A stretch of DNA of 11,351 bases from Candidatus Pelagibacter sp. (GCA_028101445.1 JAOHKR010000020.1:1-11351), one strand, 5' to 3'. Positions 1 to 6,796 are shown, counted from the stretch's first letter. The notes: generated from the sequence alone by a model not told the origin. A program made the numbers and translations.

Positions 1-2
1 TT

Positions 3-746
3 AAAATATTAAATATAGATTTAAATTCAAAAAAAATATTTGATATACCAAAAAAATTAGCATCAAAATTTATTAAAGAATCTTTAGATTTAGCCCATGA
101 ATTAGCTACCACCAAAAAAGGATGCGGAATTATAAATTGCTCTATAGATAAAAAGCTATTAAATAAAAAAAACATTGGTGTTACAGAGTACCTTTCATTG
201 AAGTGTGGTATCAAAGATAGATCTGAAACTATGTTGATTTATAATAAAGAACTTGCTGTAAGCCCAATTACTATGCACGATGATTTAAGAAATATTTCAA
301 AAAAAATTACTAAAAAGAAAATTATCAATAAAGTAAATGTAATTAATAAATGGTATAAAAAAAATTACAATTTAAAACCAAAGATTGGTATTTTAGGTTT
401 AAACCCTCATAATGCAGAGTTAAGAAAAAATTCAGAGGAAAAAAAAATAATTATTCCTGCTATTGCAGATCTCAAGAAAATGACAATTAACATTAGTGGA
501 CCCTATGTTGCAGATACATTTTTTATAAAAGACTTCAAAAAATTTGATGTTATTATTGGTATGTATCACGATCAAGTTTTAACTCCTTTTAAAACTTTAT
601 ATAAATTTAATGCTATTAATATTACCTTAGGTTTACCATACATAAGAATTTCTCCAGATCACGGTGTAGCTAAAGATATTATTGGAAAAAATAAAGCTGA
701 TACAACTAGTTTAATTAATTGTTTAAGATTTATTAATTCACTTTAA
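3..746 (+). CDS. pdxA: 4-hydroxythreonine-4-phosphate dehydrogenase PdxA, 5'-truncated by window edge
   Basis: PdxA oxidises 4-phosphohydroxy-L-threonine in the DXP-dependent route to pyridoxal 5'-phosphate. The frame is open from the first bases of the window to TAA at 744-746, giving 247 residues. The family is about 330 long, so roughly the first 80-90 residues lie outside. The first in-frame ATG (198) is internal, because recognisable PdxA sequence (GVTEYLSL) precedes it. Three metal-binding histidine contexts are visible: TMHDDL (His codon 276-278), GLNPH, and SPDHGVAKDI near the C-terminus, plus the GMYHDQ and NITLGLPYIR blocks. The glycine-rich loop usual after NPH (AGE-GG in E. coli) is replaced by NAELRKN, a local divergence that does not touch the histidines. 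rsmA begins 2 bases after the stop; pdxA-rsmA is a common pair, so co-transcription is likely. Confidence 0.95.
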   Translation, partial: KILNIDLNSKKIFDIPKKLASKFIKESLDLAHELATTKKGCGIINCSIDKKLLNKKNIGVTEYLSLKCGIKDRSETMLIYNKELAVSPITMHDDLRNISKKITKKKIINKVNVINKWYKKNYNLKPKIGILGLNPHNAELRKNSEEKKIIIPAIADLKKMTINISGPYVADTFFIKDFKKFDVIIGMYHDQVLTPFKTLYKFNAINITLGLPYIRISPDHGVAKDIIGKNKADTTSLINCLRFINSL

Positions 747-748
747 CT

Positions 749-1531
749 ATGCAGTTTGCAAAAAAATCATTAGGACAAAATTTTTTAATCGATAAAAATA
801 TTATAAAAAAAATCATCAATATTATTGATATTGGAAACAAAAATATAATCGAAATAGGCTCTGGTAAAGGTGCTTTAACCAATGAAATTATAAAAAAAAA
901 TCCTAAATCGCTCTCTATTATTGAAAAAGATTTTTATTTATCAAAAGAGTTAAATTTAAAGTATAAAAAAAATAAAATAGTTAAGATCTATAATACTGAC
1001 GTTTTAAAACTAAATATAGAAAAACTTTGTAAAAAAAATTCAGTTATATTTGGAAATCTTCCATATAATATTTCATCACAAATACTTGTTAAAATTTTAA
1101 AATTTAAAAAGTGGCCACCAAAATTCACTGATATAATTTTAATGTTTCAAAAAGAATTAGGTGAAAAAATATTAGGTAAATTTCCCTCAGGTAATTATGG
1201 AAGACTATCTATATTAACAGATTATAGACTAAATACATTAAAAAAATTTTTAGTTTCACCCAATTGTTTTTTTCCAAAACCAAAAGTGACTTCCTTAGTT
1301 ATTCATTTTAAACCTAAAATAAGCACAATAATTTTAAAAGATATTAACAATCTTGAAAAAATCACAAATATAATCTTTTCTAATAAAAGAAAAATGATAA
1401 ATAAAAATATTAAAAAAGTACTTTCTGAAAAGGATATATTATTGATTAATAATCTAAAACTCAACTCAAGACCTACCGAAATAGCGCCAGAGATTTTTTA
1501 TAAGATAGCTAAACTATACGAGAAAAGATAA
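749..1531 (+). CDS. rsmA: 16S rRNA (adenine1518-N6/adenine1519-N6)-dimethyltransferase RsmA (KsgA)
   Basis: RsmA uses S-adenosylmethionine to dimethylate two adjacent adenines in the 3' terminal helix of 16S rRNA during late 30S assembly. The 260 residues match the usual length (273 in E. coli). Visible motifs: KKSLGQNFL at residues 5-13, the SAM-binding IEIGSGKGALT at 34-44, the acidic residue ending motif II (IIEK, 57-60), NTDVL at 82-86, and the catalytic NLPYNISS at 103-110. The C-terminal half carries FPKPKVTS and the SNKRKM helix region expected of the family. The ATG lies 2 bases after pdxA, with no recognisable Shine-Dalgarno sequence, suggesting translational coupling. The last 18 bases overlap the end of convergent gmk on the other strand. 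Confidence 0.97.
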   Translation: MQFAKKSLGQNFLIDKNIIKKIINIIDIGNKNIIEIGSGKGALTNEIIKKNPKSLSIIEKDFYLSKELNLKYKKNKIVKIYNTDVLKLNIEKLCKKNSVIFGNLPYNISSQILVKILKFKKWPPKFTDIILMFQKELGEKILGKFPSGNYGRLSILTDYRLNTLKKFLVSPNCFFPKPKVTSLVIHFKPKISTIILKDINNLEKITNIIFSNKRKMINKNIKKVLSEKDILLINNLKLNSRPTEIAPEIFYKIAKLYEKR

Positions 1532-2104
1532 AAAATTTTTTTTATTAATTGCAATAATTTTTTCTATTTGTTTGAAGCATACATCTAAATTTTTATTAAT
1601 AATAACATAATCATAATCCTTCCAATGTTTTACATCATCATCGAATGATTTAAATCTTTTTTCGACTTCATTACTAGTATTTTGATTTCTCTTAATTAAC
1701 CTTTTTTTTAGCTCATCTTTATTTTCTGCTATAAGGTAAATTTTGATTAGTTTTAAATTTTTGAATTTTGTAAGTTGTTTAGTTCCCTGCCAGTCTATAT
1801 CAAAAATAATATCATTATTATGTATTCCATTATCAACATTTTTTTTTAAAGTGCCGTATCGATTATTGAAAATCTTAGCATGTTCATAAAACTGATCTTC
1901 TTCAATCAGCTTTTCAAATTGTTTGTTTGTAACAAAATGGTAATCAACGCCGTTCACTTCATTCGATCTAGGTGGCCTTGTTGTGTGTGATACTGATATT
2001 TTAAATGAATGATATTTTTGCTGTATTTTTTTTGTTATTGTAGTTTTACCTACGCCAGATGGAGAGGATAATATAACCATGATATTTTCTCCAGCTTTAC
2101 ACAT
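1514..2104 (-). CDS. gmk: Guanylate kinase
   Basis: Gmk phosphorylates GMP to GDP with ATP, feeding GTP, dGTP and (p)ppGpp pools. From the 2104 start it has 196 residues (207 in E. coli). The P-loop SSPSGVGKTT is at residues 13-22, followed by the GMP-binding block SHTTRPPR (39-46), NGVDYHFV (51-58) and FDIDWQG. The start is uncertain. ATG at 2104 has only a weak A-rich element upstream. A second ATG at 2080 (Met9) has GGAG eight bases before it and would put the P-loop five residues from the N-terminus, giving 188 residues. The gene lies 22 bases downstream of acpP on the same strand, so it may be the last gene of the fab transcript. Its TAG-ended 3' tip overlaps rsmA by 18 bases tail to tail. 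Confidence 0.95.
   Translation of the reverse strand: MCKAGENIMVILSSPSGVGKTTITKKIQQKYHSFKISVSHTTRPPRSNEVNGVDYHFVTNKQFEKLIEEDQFYEHAKIFNNRYGTLKKNVDNGIHNNDIIFDIDWQGTKQLTKFKNLKLIKIYLIAENKDELKKRLIKRNQNTSNEVEKRFKSFDDDVKHWKDYDYVIINKNLDVCFKQIEKIIAINKKNFLSFLV
1528..1545. terminator. A/T-tract palindrome between convergent rsmA and gmk (possible weak bidirectional terminator)
   Basis: ATAAAAAA, two T, then TTTTTTAT: an 18-base near-continuous palindrome at the convergent gene ends. It begins on the rsmA stop and lies inside the 3' coding end of gmk. It gives a U-run to the rsmA transcript and an A/U-rich stretch to gmk mRNA, but it lacks a GC stem and a usable loop. Calling it a terminator is inference from position only; in DNA this AT-rich, such a tract can arise by chance. 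Confidence 0.2.
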
Positions 2105-2126
2105 CTTTTAAAAAAAAATAATTATA

Positions 2127-2366
2127 TTAGCTAGCTTTACTCTCAATAAATTTAATTGCATCGCCAACAGTTAAGATTTTTTCAGCTTCACTATCAGAAA
2201 TTTCTGATCCGAATTCTTCTTCAAACGCCATTACTAGTTCGACTGTATCTAAACTGTCTGCCCCTAAATCATCAATGAAACTTGCTTCTTCCGTCACTTT
2301 TTCTTCTTCAACACCAAGATGGTCTGCTACTATTTTCTTTATTTTTCCTTTAACATCGTCTGACAT
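2127..2366 (-). CDS. acpP: Acyl carrier protein
   Basis: AcpP is the small acidic cytosolic carrier that holds growing acyl chains on a 4'-phosphopantetheine arm in type II fatty-acid synthesis. The 79-residue length is typical. The attachment motif is GADSLD at residues 35-40, with Ser38 as the modified serine, in the classic context [21 protein letters not shown]. The acidic helix II that binds Fab enzymes is intact. This gene has the clearest ribosome binding site in the window: AGAAAGG ending five bases before the ATG, fitting a very highly expressed protein. fabG lies 53 bases upstream and gmk follows after 22 bases. fabF, which follows acpP in most alphaproteobacteria and in E. coli, is not here. 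Confidence 0.98.
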   Translation of the reverse strand: MSDDVKGKIKKIVADHLGVEEEKVTEEASFIDDLGADSLDTVELVMAFEEEFGSEISDSEAEKILTVGDAIKFIESKAS

Positions 2367-2419
2367 GAATACCTTTCTAAAAGTTGTTTATTTTCTTAAT
2401 AGATTATTAATCAGAATTG

Positions 2420-3151
2420 TCAAGCCATATACATTCCGCCATTAACATGTATTGTTTCACCATTTATATAGTTAGACATATCAGAGGCTAAAAAGACTAC
2501 GCAATTAGAAATATCTTCAGCTTTACCTAAATCTCCTGATGGAATTTTACTTATTAGAATTTTTCTAAATTCATCATTTATTTGATCGGTCATTTCAGTT
2601 TTTATAAATCCAGGTGAAACACAATTAATATTTATATTTTTTTTAGCATATTCTATTGCCAAACTTTTTGAAAAAGCAATAATGCCTGCTTTAGATGCAG
2701 CGTAATTAGCTTGTCCCAAATTTCCTGTATGTCCAACAACTGAAGTAATGTTAATTATTTTTCCATATTTATTTTTTAGCATTTTTTTAATTGCATATTT
2801 GCACATCAAAAAACTTGCGGTCAAATTTATATCTAATACTTTTTTCCAATTTTCCTCTGTTAATCTAATGGCTAAATTGTCTAATGTGATTCCTGCGTTA
2901 TTTATTAGTATGTCCAAACCTTTTAGGTTCTTATCTATTTTATCTACAAATTCATCTATTTTGTTATGGTTGTCTAATTTAAACTTTTCAATATGGATGT
3001 TAGGAAATTTTTTTTTTAAATCATTTAACTTTTCCTCATTAGTTCCGCTAGCAACAACTATAGCTTCTAATTTAACAAACTTCTCTACAAGAGAATTACC
3101 AATACCGCCTGTAGCTCCAGTGATTAAAACTTTTTTATTTTTTAAATTCAT
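2420..3151 (-). CDS. fabG: 3-oxoacyl-[acyl-carrier-protein] reductase FabG
   Basis: FabG is the NADPH-dependent reductase that turns 3-ketoacyl-ACP into 3-hydroxyacyl-ACP, the first reduction of each elongation cycle. It is a classical short-chain dehydrogenase of 243 residues (244 in E. coli). The Rossmann motif TGATGGIG is at 11-18, NNAG at 84-87, and the catalytic residues are Asn109, Ser137, Tyr150 and Lys154 (YAASK). SPGFIKTEM at 179-187 and the C-terminal GGMYMA are also typical. Other short-chain dehydrogenases share these motifs, but the position between fabD and acpP makes FabG secure. The start codon lies inside the end of fabD (17-base overlap), there is no evident Shine-Dalgarno sequence, and translation is probably coupled to fabD. 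Confidence 0.97.
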   Translation of the reverse strand: MNLKNKKVLITGATGGIGNSLVEKFVKLEAIVVASGTNEEKLNDLKKKFPNIHIEKFKLDNHNKIDEFVDKIDKNLKGLDILINNAGITLDNLAIRLTEENWKKVLDINLTASFLMCKYAIKKMLKNKYGKIINITSVVGHTGNLGQANYAASKAGIIAFSKSLAIEYAKKNININCVSPGFIKTEMTDQINDEFRKILISKIPSGDLGKAEDISNCVVFLASDMSNYINGETIHVNGGMYMA

Positions 3152-4076
3152 TTTCTATATTTTTGATATCAGCTATTGAGTTAATTGAAAAGCAATTTGA
3201 ATTTTTTATAGTTCGCTTAACCATTCCTATTAACGCTTTTCCTGGGCCGACTTCTATAAAATTTTTAACACCAGCTACTTCCATATTTATCAAACTTTCA
3301 CGCCATCTAACTGTAGAATAGATCTGATTAATTAATAAATCTTTTATAATATCGGAATTTTTTTCTACCTTCGCAGTAACATTATTAATAATTTCAAATA
3401 TTGGGTCATAAAATTTTACTTTATCTATTTTTTTTTTCATTATTTCTGCTGCAGGTTTCATTAATGAACAATGGAATGGCGCGCTCACTTTAAGTGGAAT
3501 AGATTTAATTTTTTTTTCTTTCAATAAATTTTGAAATAATTGTACGCTATCTTTATCACCGCTTATTATAATTTGTCCGTTTGCATTATCATTTGCTAAT
3601 TCACAAATTCCTTCCTTAAAATTAATATTTTGCATCATATTATTTAATTCTTCAGTTTTTAGTCCAAGTACAGCCAGCATACTACCTTTGCCCACTGGAA
3701 CTGCTTCTTGCATTGCTTTTCCTCTCTCATTCAATAAATATACTGCATCATTAAAACTTAATGATTCAGCACAAACCAATGCACTATATTCACCTAATGA
3801 GTGACCTGCAAAATAATTAAAATTCTTAAATTCGAAACCGAACTCATCTTTTAAAACTTTAAAAATTGAATAACTAACTGTTAATATTGCTGGTTGGGTG
3901 TTCTGGGTTAATTGTAATTCATTTTCTGGCCCTTCAAGGATTATTTTAGAAATGCTATAATTTAACTTTTCATCAGCTTCTTTAAATATTGTTTTTACAA
4001 CATCAAAGTTTTCATAAAATTCGGATCCCATGCCGACTATTTGTGACCCTTGACCAGGAAATAATAAAGCGTTCAT
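3135..4076 (-). CDS. fabD: Malonyl-CoA:ACP transacylase FabD
   Basis: FabD moves malonyl from CoA to ACP, supplying extender units for fatty-acid synthesis. It has 313 residues (309 in E. coli). LFPGQGSQ at 5-12 starts the fold. The nucleophile elbow GHSLGEYSA gives Ser93, ERGKAMQ supplies the carboxylate-binding Arg118, and the catalytic His202 sits in APFHCSLM. IEVGPGKAL near the C-terminus is the conserved closing motif. It is the first gene of the fabD-fabG-acpP transcript, reading away from the divergent spacer at 4077-4180. The last 17 bases overlap the fabG start. The sequence before the ATG shows no Shine-Dalgarno element. Confidence 0.97.
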   Translation of the reverse strand: MNALLFPGQGSQIVGMGSEFYENFDVVKTIFKEADEKLNYSISKIILEGPENELQLTQNTQPAILTVSYSIFKVLKDEFGFEFKNFNYFAGHSLGEYSALVCAESLSFNDAVYLLNERGKAMQEAVPVGKGSMLAVLGLKTEELNNMMQNINFKEGICELANDNANGQIIISGDKDSVQLFQNLLKEKKIKSIPLKVSAPFHCSLMKPAAEIMKKKIDKVKFYDPIFEIINNVTAKVEKNSDIIKDLLINQIYSTVRWRESLINMEVAGVKNFIEVGPGKALIGMVKRTIKNSNCFSINSIADIKNIENEFKK

Positions 4077-4106
4077 TTATTCAATTTTATTCAATAATTA
4101 TATGTA

Positions 4107-4134
4107 TTGCTATAATTCTTCATTATAGTATAAA
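4107..4134 (+). promoter_or_regulatory. Candidate sigma-70-type promoter for rpsF operon
   Basis: TTGCTA at 4107-4112 matches the -35 consensus at four of six positions. After a 16-base spacer, TATAAA at 4129-4134 matches the -10 consensus at five of six. It would give a leader of about 40 bases before the rpsF ATG. A second TATAAT at 4111-4116 is present without a good -35 at the right distance. In sequence this AT-rich, -10-like words are common, so the location in the only divergent spacer is the main support. Confidence 0.4.
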
Positions 4135-4150
4135 CCAACTTTTATAAATA
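4122..4150 (-). promoter_or_regulatory. Candidate promoter for fabD operon (divergent, overlapping the rpsF promoter)
   Basis: On the minus strand a perfect TATAAT lies at 4127-4122, about 46 bases before the fabD ATG. The -35 region at the expected distance (around 4150-4145) reads TATTTA, a poor match. If real, this -10 nearly abuts the -10 proposed for rpsF, so fatty-acid and ribosomal-protein transcripts would start from the same short stretch. Inference from sequence words only. Confidence 0.3.
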
Positions 4151-4170
4151 ATTAATTAAACTTAATTAAT
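4151..4170. repeat. Perfect inverted repeat in the rpsF leader
   Basis: ATTAATTAA (4151-4159), a two-base centre AC, then TTAATTAAT (4162-4170). The arms are perfectly complementary and the right arm ends 10 bases before the rpsF ATG. This could be an operator for a dimeric regulator or, with so short a loop, a cruciform-like element rather than a stable RNA hairpin. It lacks the bulged CCG feature of the known S6:S18-binding mRNA motif. Pure A/T arms in an AT-rich genome weaken the case. Confidence 0.35.
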
Positions 4171-4180
4171 ACAACTAATT

Positions 4181-4501
4181 ATGGCTTTTTACGAAAACAC
4201 TATAGTTGCTAGACAAGATTTAGCTGAAAAAGAATTAAAAGATATAAAGAATAAATACAACGATGTAATCAATACATCTTCCGGTAAAGTAATCAAAATT
4301 GAAGAATGGGGTTTACTTAATTTAGCTAATAAAATTAAACATTACAATAAAGGCTTTTATATCCATTATAAGTTTGAGGGAAATAAAAATACAATACAAG
4401 AAGTAGTAAAAAAAATTAAGATAGACGGAACAATAATTAGACATTTAACAGTTAAATACAAAAAATTAGATACTGAGAATGAGTTTTTTAAAAAAGAATA
4501 A
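4181..4501 (+). CDS. rpsF: 30S ribosomal protein S6
   Basis: S6 binds the platform of the 30S subunit as a heterodimer with S18. The 106-residue product opens with MAFYENTIVARQDL, close to the family start, and carries the S6 alpha/beta fold motifs WGLLNLANKIKHYNKGFY in the middle and IIRHLTVKY before the tail. It is shorter than E. coli S6 (131 or more residues) because the acidic C-terminal extension is missing, which is common in other bacteria. No Shine-Dalgarno sequence precedes the ATG; the leader holds a perfect inverted repeat instead. It is the first gene of rpsF-rpsR-rplI(-dnaB); rpsR starts five bases after the stop. Confidence 0.96.
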   Translation: MAFYENTIVARQDLAEKELKDIKNKYNDVINTSSGKVIKIEEWGLLNLANKIKHYNKGFYIHYKFEGNKNTIQEVVKKIKIDGTIIRHLTVKYKKLDTENEFFKKE

Positions 4502-4506
4502 GAAGA

Positions 4507-4779
4507 ATGAAAAGAAAAAATAAAAAATTCCAAAAAAAAAATTCAAACTCACTTAACAAATTGAGTTTATTTCAAAAAAATGATGGTAAATTTTCAAAAA
4601 AATGTCCTCTTTCAATTAAAAATGCTCCAATAGTAGATTATAAAAATGTTTCTTTATTAAAAAAATATATATCTGATAATGGAAAAATTATGTCCTCAAA
4701 AATAACATCTGTATCTTTTAGTAAACAAAAAAAATTAACTAGAGAAATTAAAAAAGCTAAAATTTTAGGATTAATATAA
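4507..4779 (+). CDS. rpsR: 30S ribosomal protein S18
   Basis: S18 pairs with S6 on the 30S platform. The product has 90 residues (75 in E. coli), the extra length being a Lys/Asn-rich N-terminal tail. The core is recognisable: IVDYKNVSLLKKYIS, then GKIMSSKITSVS, then a basic helix KQKKLTREIKKAKILGLI that ends the protein. The usual RRIT stretch has become SSKIT, which is more diverged than in most bacteria, but position between S6 and L9 settles identity. AGAAG just before the ATG may serve as a weak ribosome binding site. The rplI ATG follows directly on the TAA, with no spacer. Confidence 0.95.
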   Translation: MKRKNKKFQKKNSNSLNKLSLFQKNDGKFSKKCPLSIKNAPIVDYKNVSLLKKYISDNGKIMSSKITSVSFSKQKKLTREIKKAKILGLI

Positions 4780-5235
4780 ATGGAAATAATTTTATTAGAA
4801 AATATACTCAACCTAGGAAACATTGGTGATAAAGTAAGTGTTAAGAATGGCTATGGAAGAAATTTTCTTCTGAAGGAAGGAAAAGCTTTAAGATTTAATA
4901 AAGAAAATGAGGAACTTGTTTCAAAAAAAAAAGATGAATTAAATAAAAAAAACACTGAAACTAAAAATAAATTTAAAGAGATAGCAAAGTTAATAAATAA
5001 CAAAACTTTTACATTTAATAAGGAAAGTAAAGAAAATGGTGAATTATACGGTTCAATAAAACCAAAAGAAATTACTAATCTTATTAAAGAAATTGCTAAA
5101 GCAGAAGTTAGTCCCTCACAAATAATATTAAAAGAAGATTTGAATAAAATTGGTATATTTAAAGCTAATATAAATTTCCATTCTGAAGTTACAGCTAGCA
5201 TTTCAATTAAAATAGATAAAATACAATCTAAGTAA
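4780..5235 (+). CDS. rplI: 50S ribosomal protein L9
   Basis: L9 is an elongated two-domain protein that binds 23S rRNA near the L1 stalk and helps keep reading frame. It has 151 residues (149 in E. coli). The N-terminal rRNA-binding domain is clear: MEIILLENILNLGNIGDK, then VKNGYGRNFLL with the conserved Gly-Tyr-Gly-Arg-Asn. A long charged Lys/Glu/Asn helix (about 40-75) links to a C-terminal domain containing GELYGSI, the usual G-LFGSV motif. The ATG abuts the rpsR stop, so translation is likely coupled. dnaB follows after a 74-base spacer that holds a DnaA-box-like site and an inverted repeat. Confidence 0.97.
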   Translation: MEIILLENILNLGNIGDKVSVKNGYGRNFLLKEGKALRFNKENEELVSKKKDELNKKNTETKNKFKEIAKLINNKTFTFNKESKENGELYGSIKPKEITNLIKEIAKAEVSPSQIILKEDLNKIGIFKANINFHSEVTASISIKIDKIQSK

Positions 5236-5236
5236 C

Positions 5237-5245
5237 TTTTCCACA
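5237..5245 (+). promoter_or_regulatory. DnaA-box-like site upstream of dnaB
   Basis: TTTTCCACA differs from the strong DnaA box TTATCCACA at one position. It lies 65 bases before the dnaB start, immediately after the rplI stop. DnaA boxes act both at origins and as transcription control sites for replication genes. A single box in a 74-base spacer does not suggest an origin. One 9-mer with one mismatch can arise by chance, although the CCACA half is GC-rich relative to this sequence. Confidence 0.3.
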
Positions 5246-5289
5246 GAGCATAAAATACGGTGTGTAACTTTTTTCTTTATCAAAAAGAA

Positions 5290-5316
5290 CTTTCACTTAT
5301 TATAAATATGTGAAAG
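5290..5316. repeat. Inverted repeat enclosing the dnaB start codon
   Basis: CTTTCAC (5290-5296) and GTGAAAG (5310-5316) are perfect complements separated by 13 A/T-only bases. The right arm begins exactly at the proposed GTG start of dnaB. As RNA, the 7-bp stem would pair the start codon; as DNA, it would be a spaced operator palindrome with a -10-like TATTAT/TATAAA between its arms. Both readings are inference; the symmetry itself is directly visible. Confidence 0.45.
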
Positions 5317-6743
5317 AAATAAAGCCTCTTCAAAACCCAACTAAAAATAAACAGCCTTCAAATTTAGAAGCTGAACAAGCTTTATTAGGCTCAATTTTGG
5401 TTAATAATGACATTATTGATGAAGTTTCAACAATAATAAGTCCAAATATATTTTATGATCCTGCGCATGTAAAAATTTATGAAGTTATTGAAAGTCTTAA
5501 CAATAAAGGAATGATTGCTAATCCAATTACCTTAAAAAATTTTTTCGAAAAAGATAATATGCTTATTGAGGTTGGGGGAACTGAGTATTTAGTTAAACTA
5601 ACTAGATTTTCTGGATCAGCGAAACAAGCAGTTGATTATGCAAAAGTTATTCATGAAATGTATTTAAGACGAGAATTGGTATTAATTTCAGATAAATTGT
5701 CATCAGATACTTTGAATGCTAACTCCCAAGAACAAAATGCAGAAAATATAATTGAAATTACAGAAAAATCTCTTTTTGATTTAGCTGAAAGAGGTAGTTT
5801 TTCTCAATCGTTCCTTAAATTTAATGAAGCTTTAGATCAAACTATTGAAATGGCTACACTAGCAATGAAAAGTGATCAAGGAATTGTTGGTGTACCAACG
5901 GGCTTAACAGATTTAGATGAAAAACTCGGCGGTTTACACAAATCTGATTTAGTAATTTTAGCTGGTAGACCTGGTATGGGTAAAACTGCCCTTGCAACAA
6001 ATATTGCCTACCATGCAGCTCAAAATCTTTTAAGTAGACAGGAAAAATCCTCTATAGCCTTTTTTTCTTTAGAAATGTCATCTGAGCAGTTATCAACTAG
6101 AATTTTATCAGAACAAGCACGAATTAAATCAGATGATATCAGAAGAGGAAAAGTTACAGAAAGTGAAATAAATAGATATATAGAAACTTCAAGAAATATT
6201 TATAATCTTCCTTTATATATCGACGAAACACCTGCTATCACAATATCTACACTGTCAAATAGAGCTAGAAGAATTAAAAGATTATTTGGTTTAAACTTGA
6301 TTGTAGTTGATTACATTCAATTAATGAGAGCGCCAAATTCAAATAATAGAGGAGACAATAGAGTTCAGGAGGTCTCAGAAATAACACAAGGACTTAAAGC
6401 TTTAGCAAAAGAACTTAAAGTTCCTGTATTGGCTTTATCTCAATTGTCAAGAGCAGTAGAATCTAGAGATGATAAGAAACCTCAATTATCAGATCTAAGA
6501 GAATCTGGATCTATTGAACAAGATGCAGACGTAGTAATGTTTGTTTATAGAGAAGCTTATTACCTGGAAAATAAACAACCAAAACTGGGCTCAATAGAGC
6601 ATGCTGAATGGCAATCTAAAATGAATGATGTGAATGGTTTAGCTGATATAATACTAGGCAAACAACGACATGGGCCTACAGGTACCGTTAAGGTAGAGTT
6701 TGAGGGGATTTATACTAAATTCAAAGATTTAAGCAAAAATTAG
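5310..6743 (+). CDS. dnaB: Replicative DNA helicase DnaB
   Basis: DnaB is the hexameric 5'-3' helicase that unwinds DNA at the fork and recruits primase. The 477 residues match the family (471 in E. coli). The N-terminal domain starts with NLEAEQALLGSIL (18-30). The RecA-like motor has Walker A GRPGMGKTA (219-227), SLEMS (253-257), Walker B LIVVDYIQL (330-338), LSQLSR (376-381), DLRESGSIEQDAD (395-407) and KQRHGPTG (451-458). No intein interrupts the motifs. GTG at 5310 is the likely start: the ATG two bases earlier is followed at once by TGA, the frame closes upstream at 5265-5267, and no other start fits the conserved N-terminus. There is no Shine-Dalgarno sequence; the start lies in an inverted repeat. 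It follows S6-S18-L9, a common arrangement. Confidence 0.97.
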   Translation: MKEIKPLQNPTKNKQPSNLEAEQALLGSILVNNDIIDEVSTIISPNIFYDPAHVKIYEVIESLNNKGMIANPITLKNFFEKDNMLIEVGGTEYLVKLTRFSGSAKQAVDYAKVIHEMYLRRELVLISDKLSSDTLNANSQEQNAENIIEITEKSLFDLAERGSFSQSFLKFNEALDQTIEMATLAMKSDQGIVGVPTGLTDLDEKLGGLHKSDLVILAGRPGMGKTALATNIAYHAAQNLLSRQEKSSIAFFSLEMSSEQLSTRILSEQARIKSDDIRRGKVTESEINRYIETSRNIYNLPLYIDETPAITISTLSNRARRIKRLFGLNLIVVDYIQLMRAPNSNNRGDNRVQEVSEITQGLKALAKELKVPVLALSQLSRAVESRDDKKPQLSDLRESGSIEQDADVVMFVYREAYYLENKQPKLGSIEHAEWQSKMNDVNGLADIILGKQRHGPTGTVKVEFEGIYTKFKDLSKN

Positions 6744-6796
6744 TATTAATTTTAGCTTTAGTTATAAAAAAATTAAGATATATCTGAAATATCCTG

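Noticed and set aside
2748..3179. 143-residue plus-strand open frame opposite fabG
   Set aside because: Antisense shadow of fabG/fabD; Phe/Ser/Leu-rich composition is what reverse-reading of Lys/Asn codons gives, and the minus-strand genes have full catalytic motifs.
4140..4180. S6:S18-binding autoregulatory mRNA motif in the rpsF leader
   Set aside because: The leader just before rpsF is almost purely A/T and has no CCG bulge or GC stem as in the known motif.
4851..5201. 116-residue minus-strand open frame across rplI
   Set aside because: Shadow of L9; Leu/Ser/Phe-rich with no recognisable domain, and the plus-strand gene is unambiguous.
5273..5289. TTCTTT / AAAGAA hairpin after rplI as a terminator
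   Set aside because: Six A/T-rich pairs with no T-tract after it; likely chance in this composition.
6746..6776. Inverted repeat TTAATTTT / AAAATTAA after dnaB as a terminator
   Set aside because: Arms are A/T only with a 15-base loop and no following T-run; too weak to call, so dnaB may read through into the exporter.
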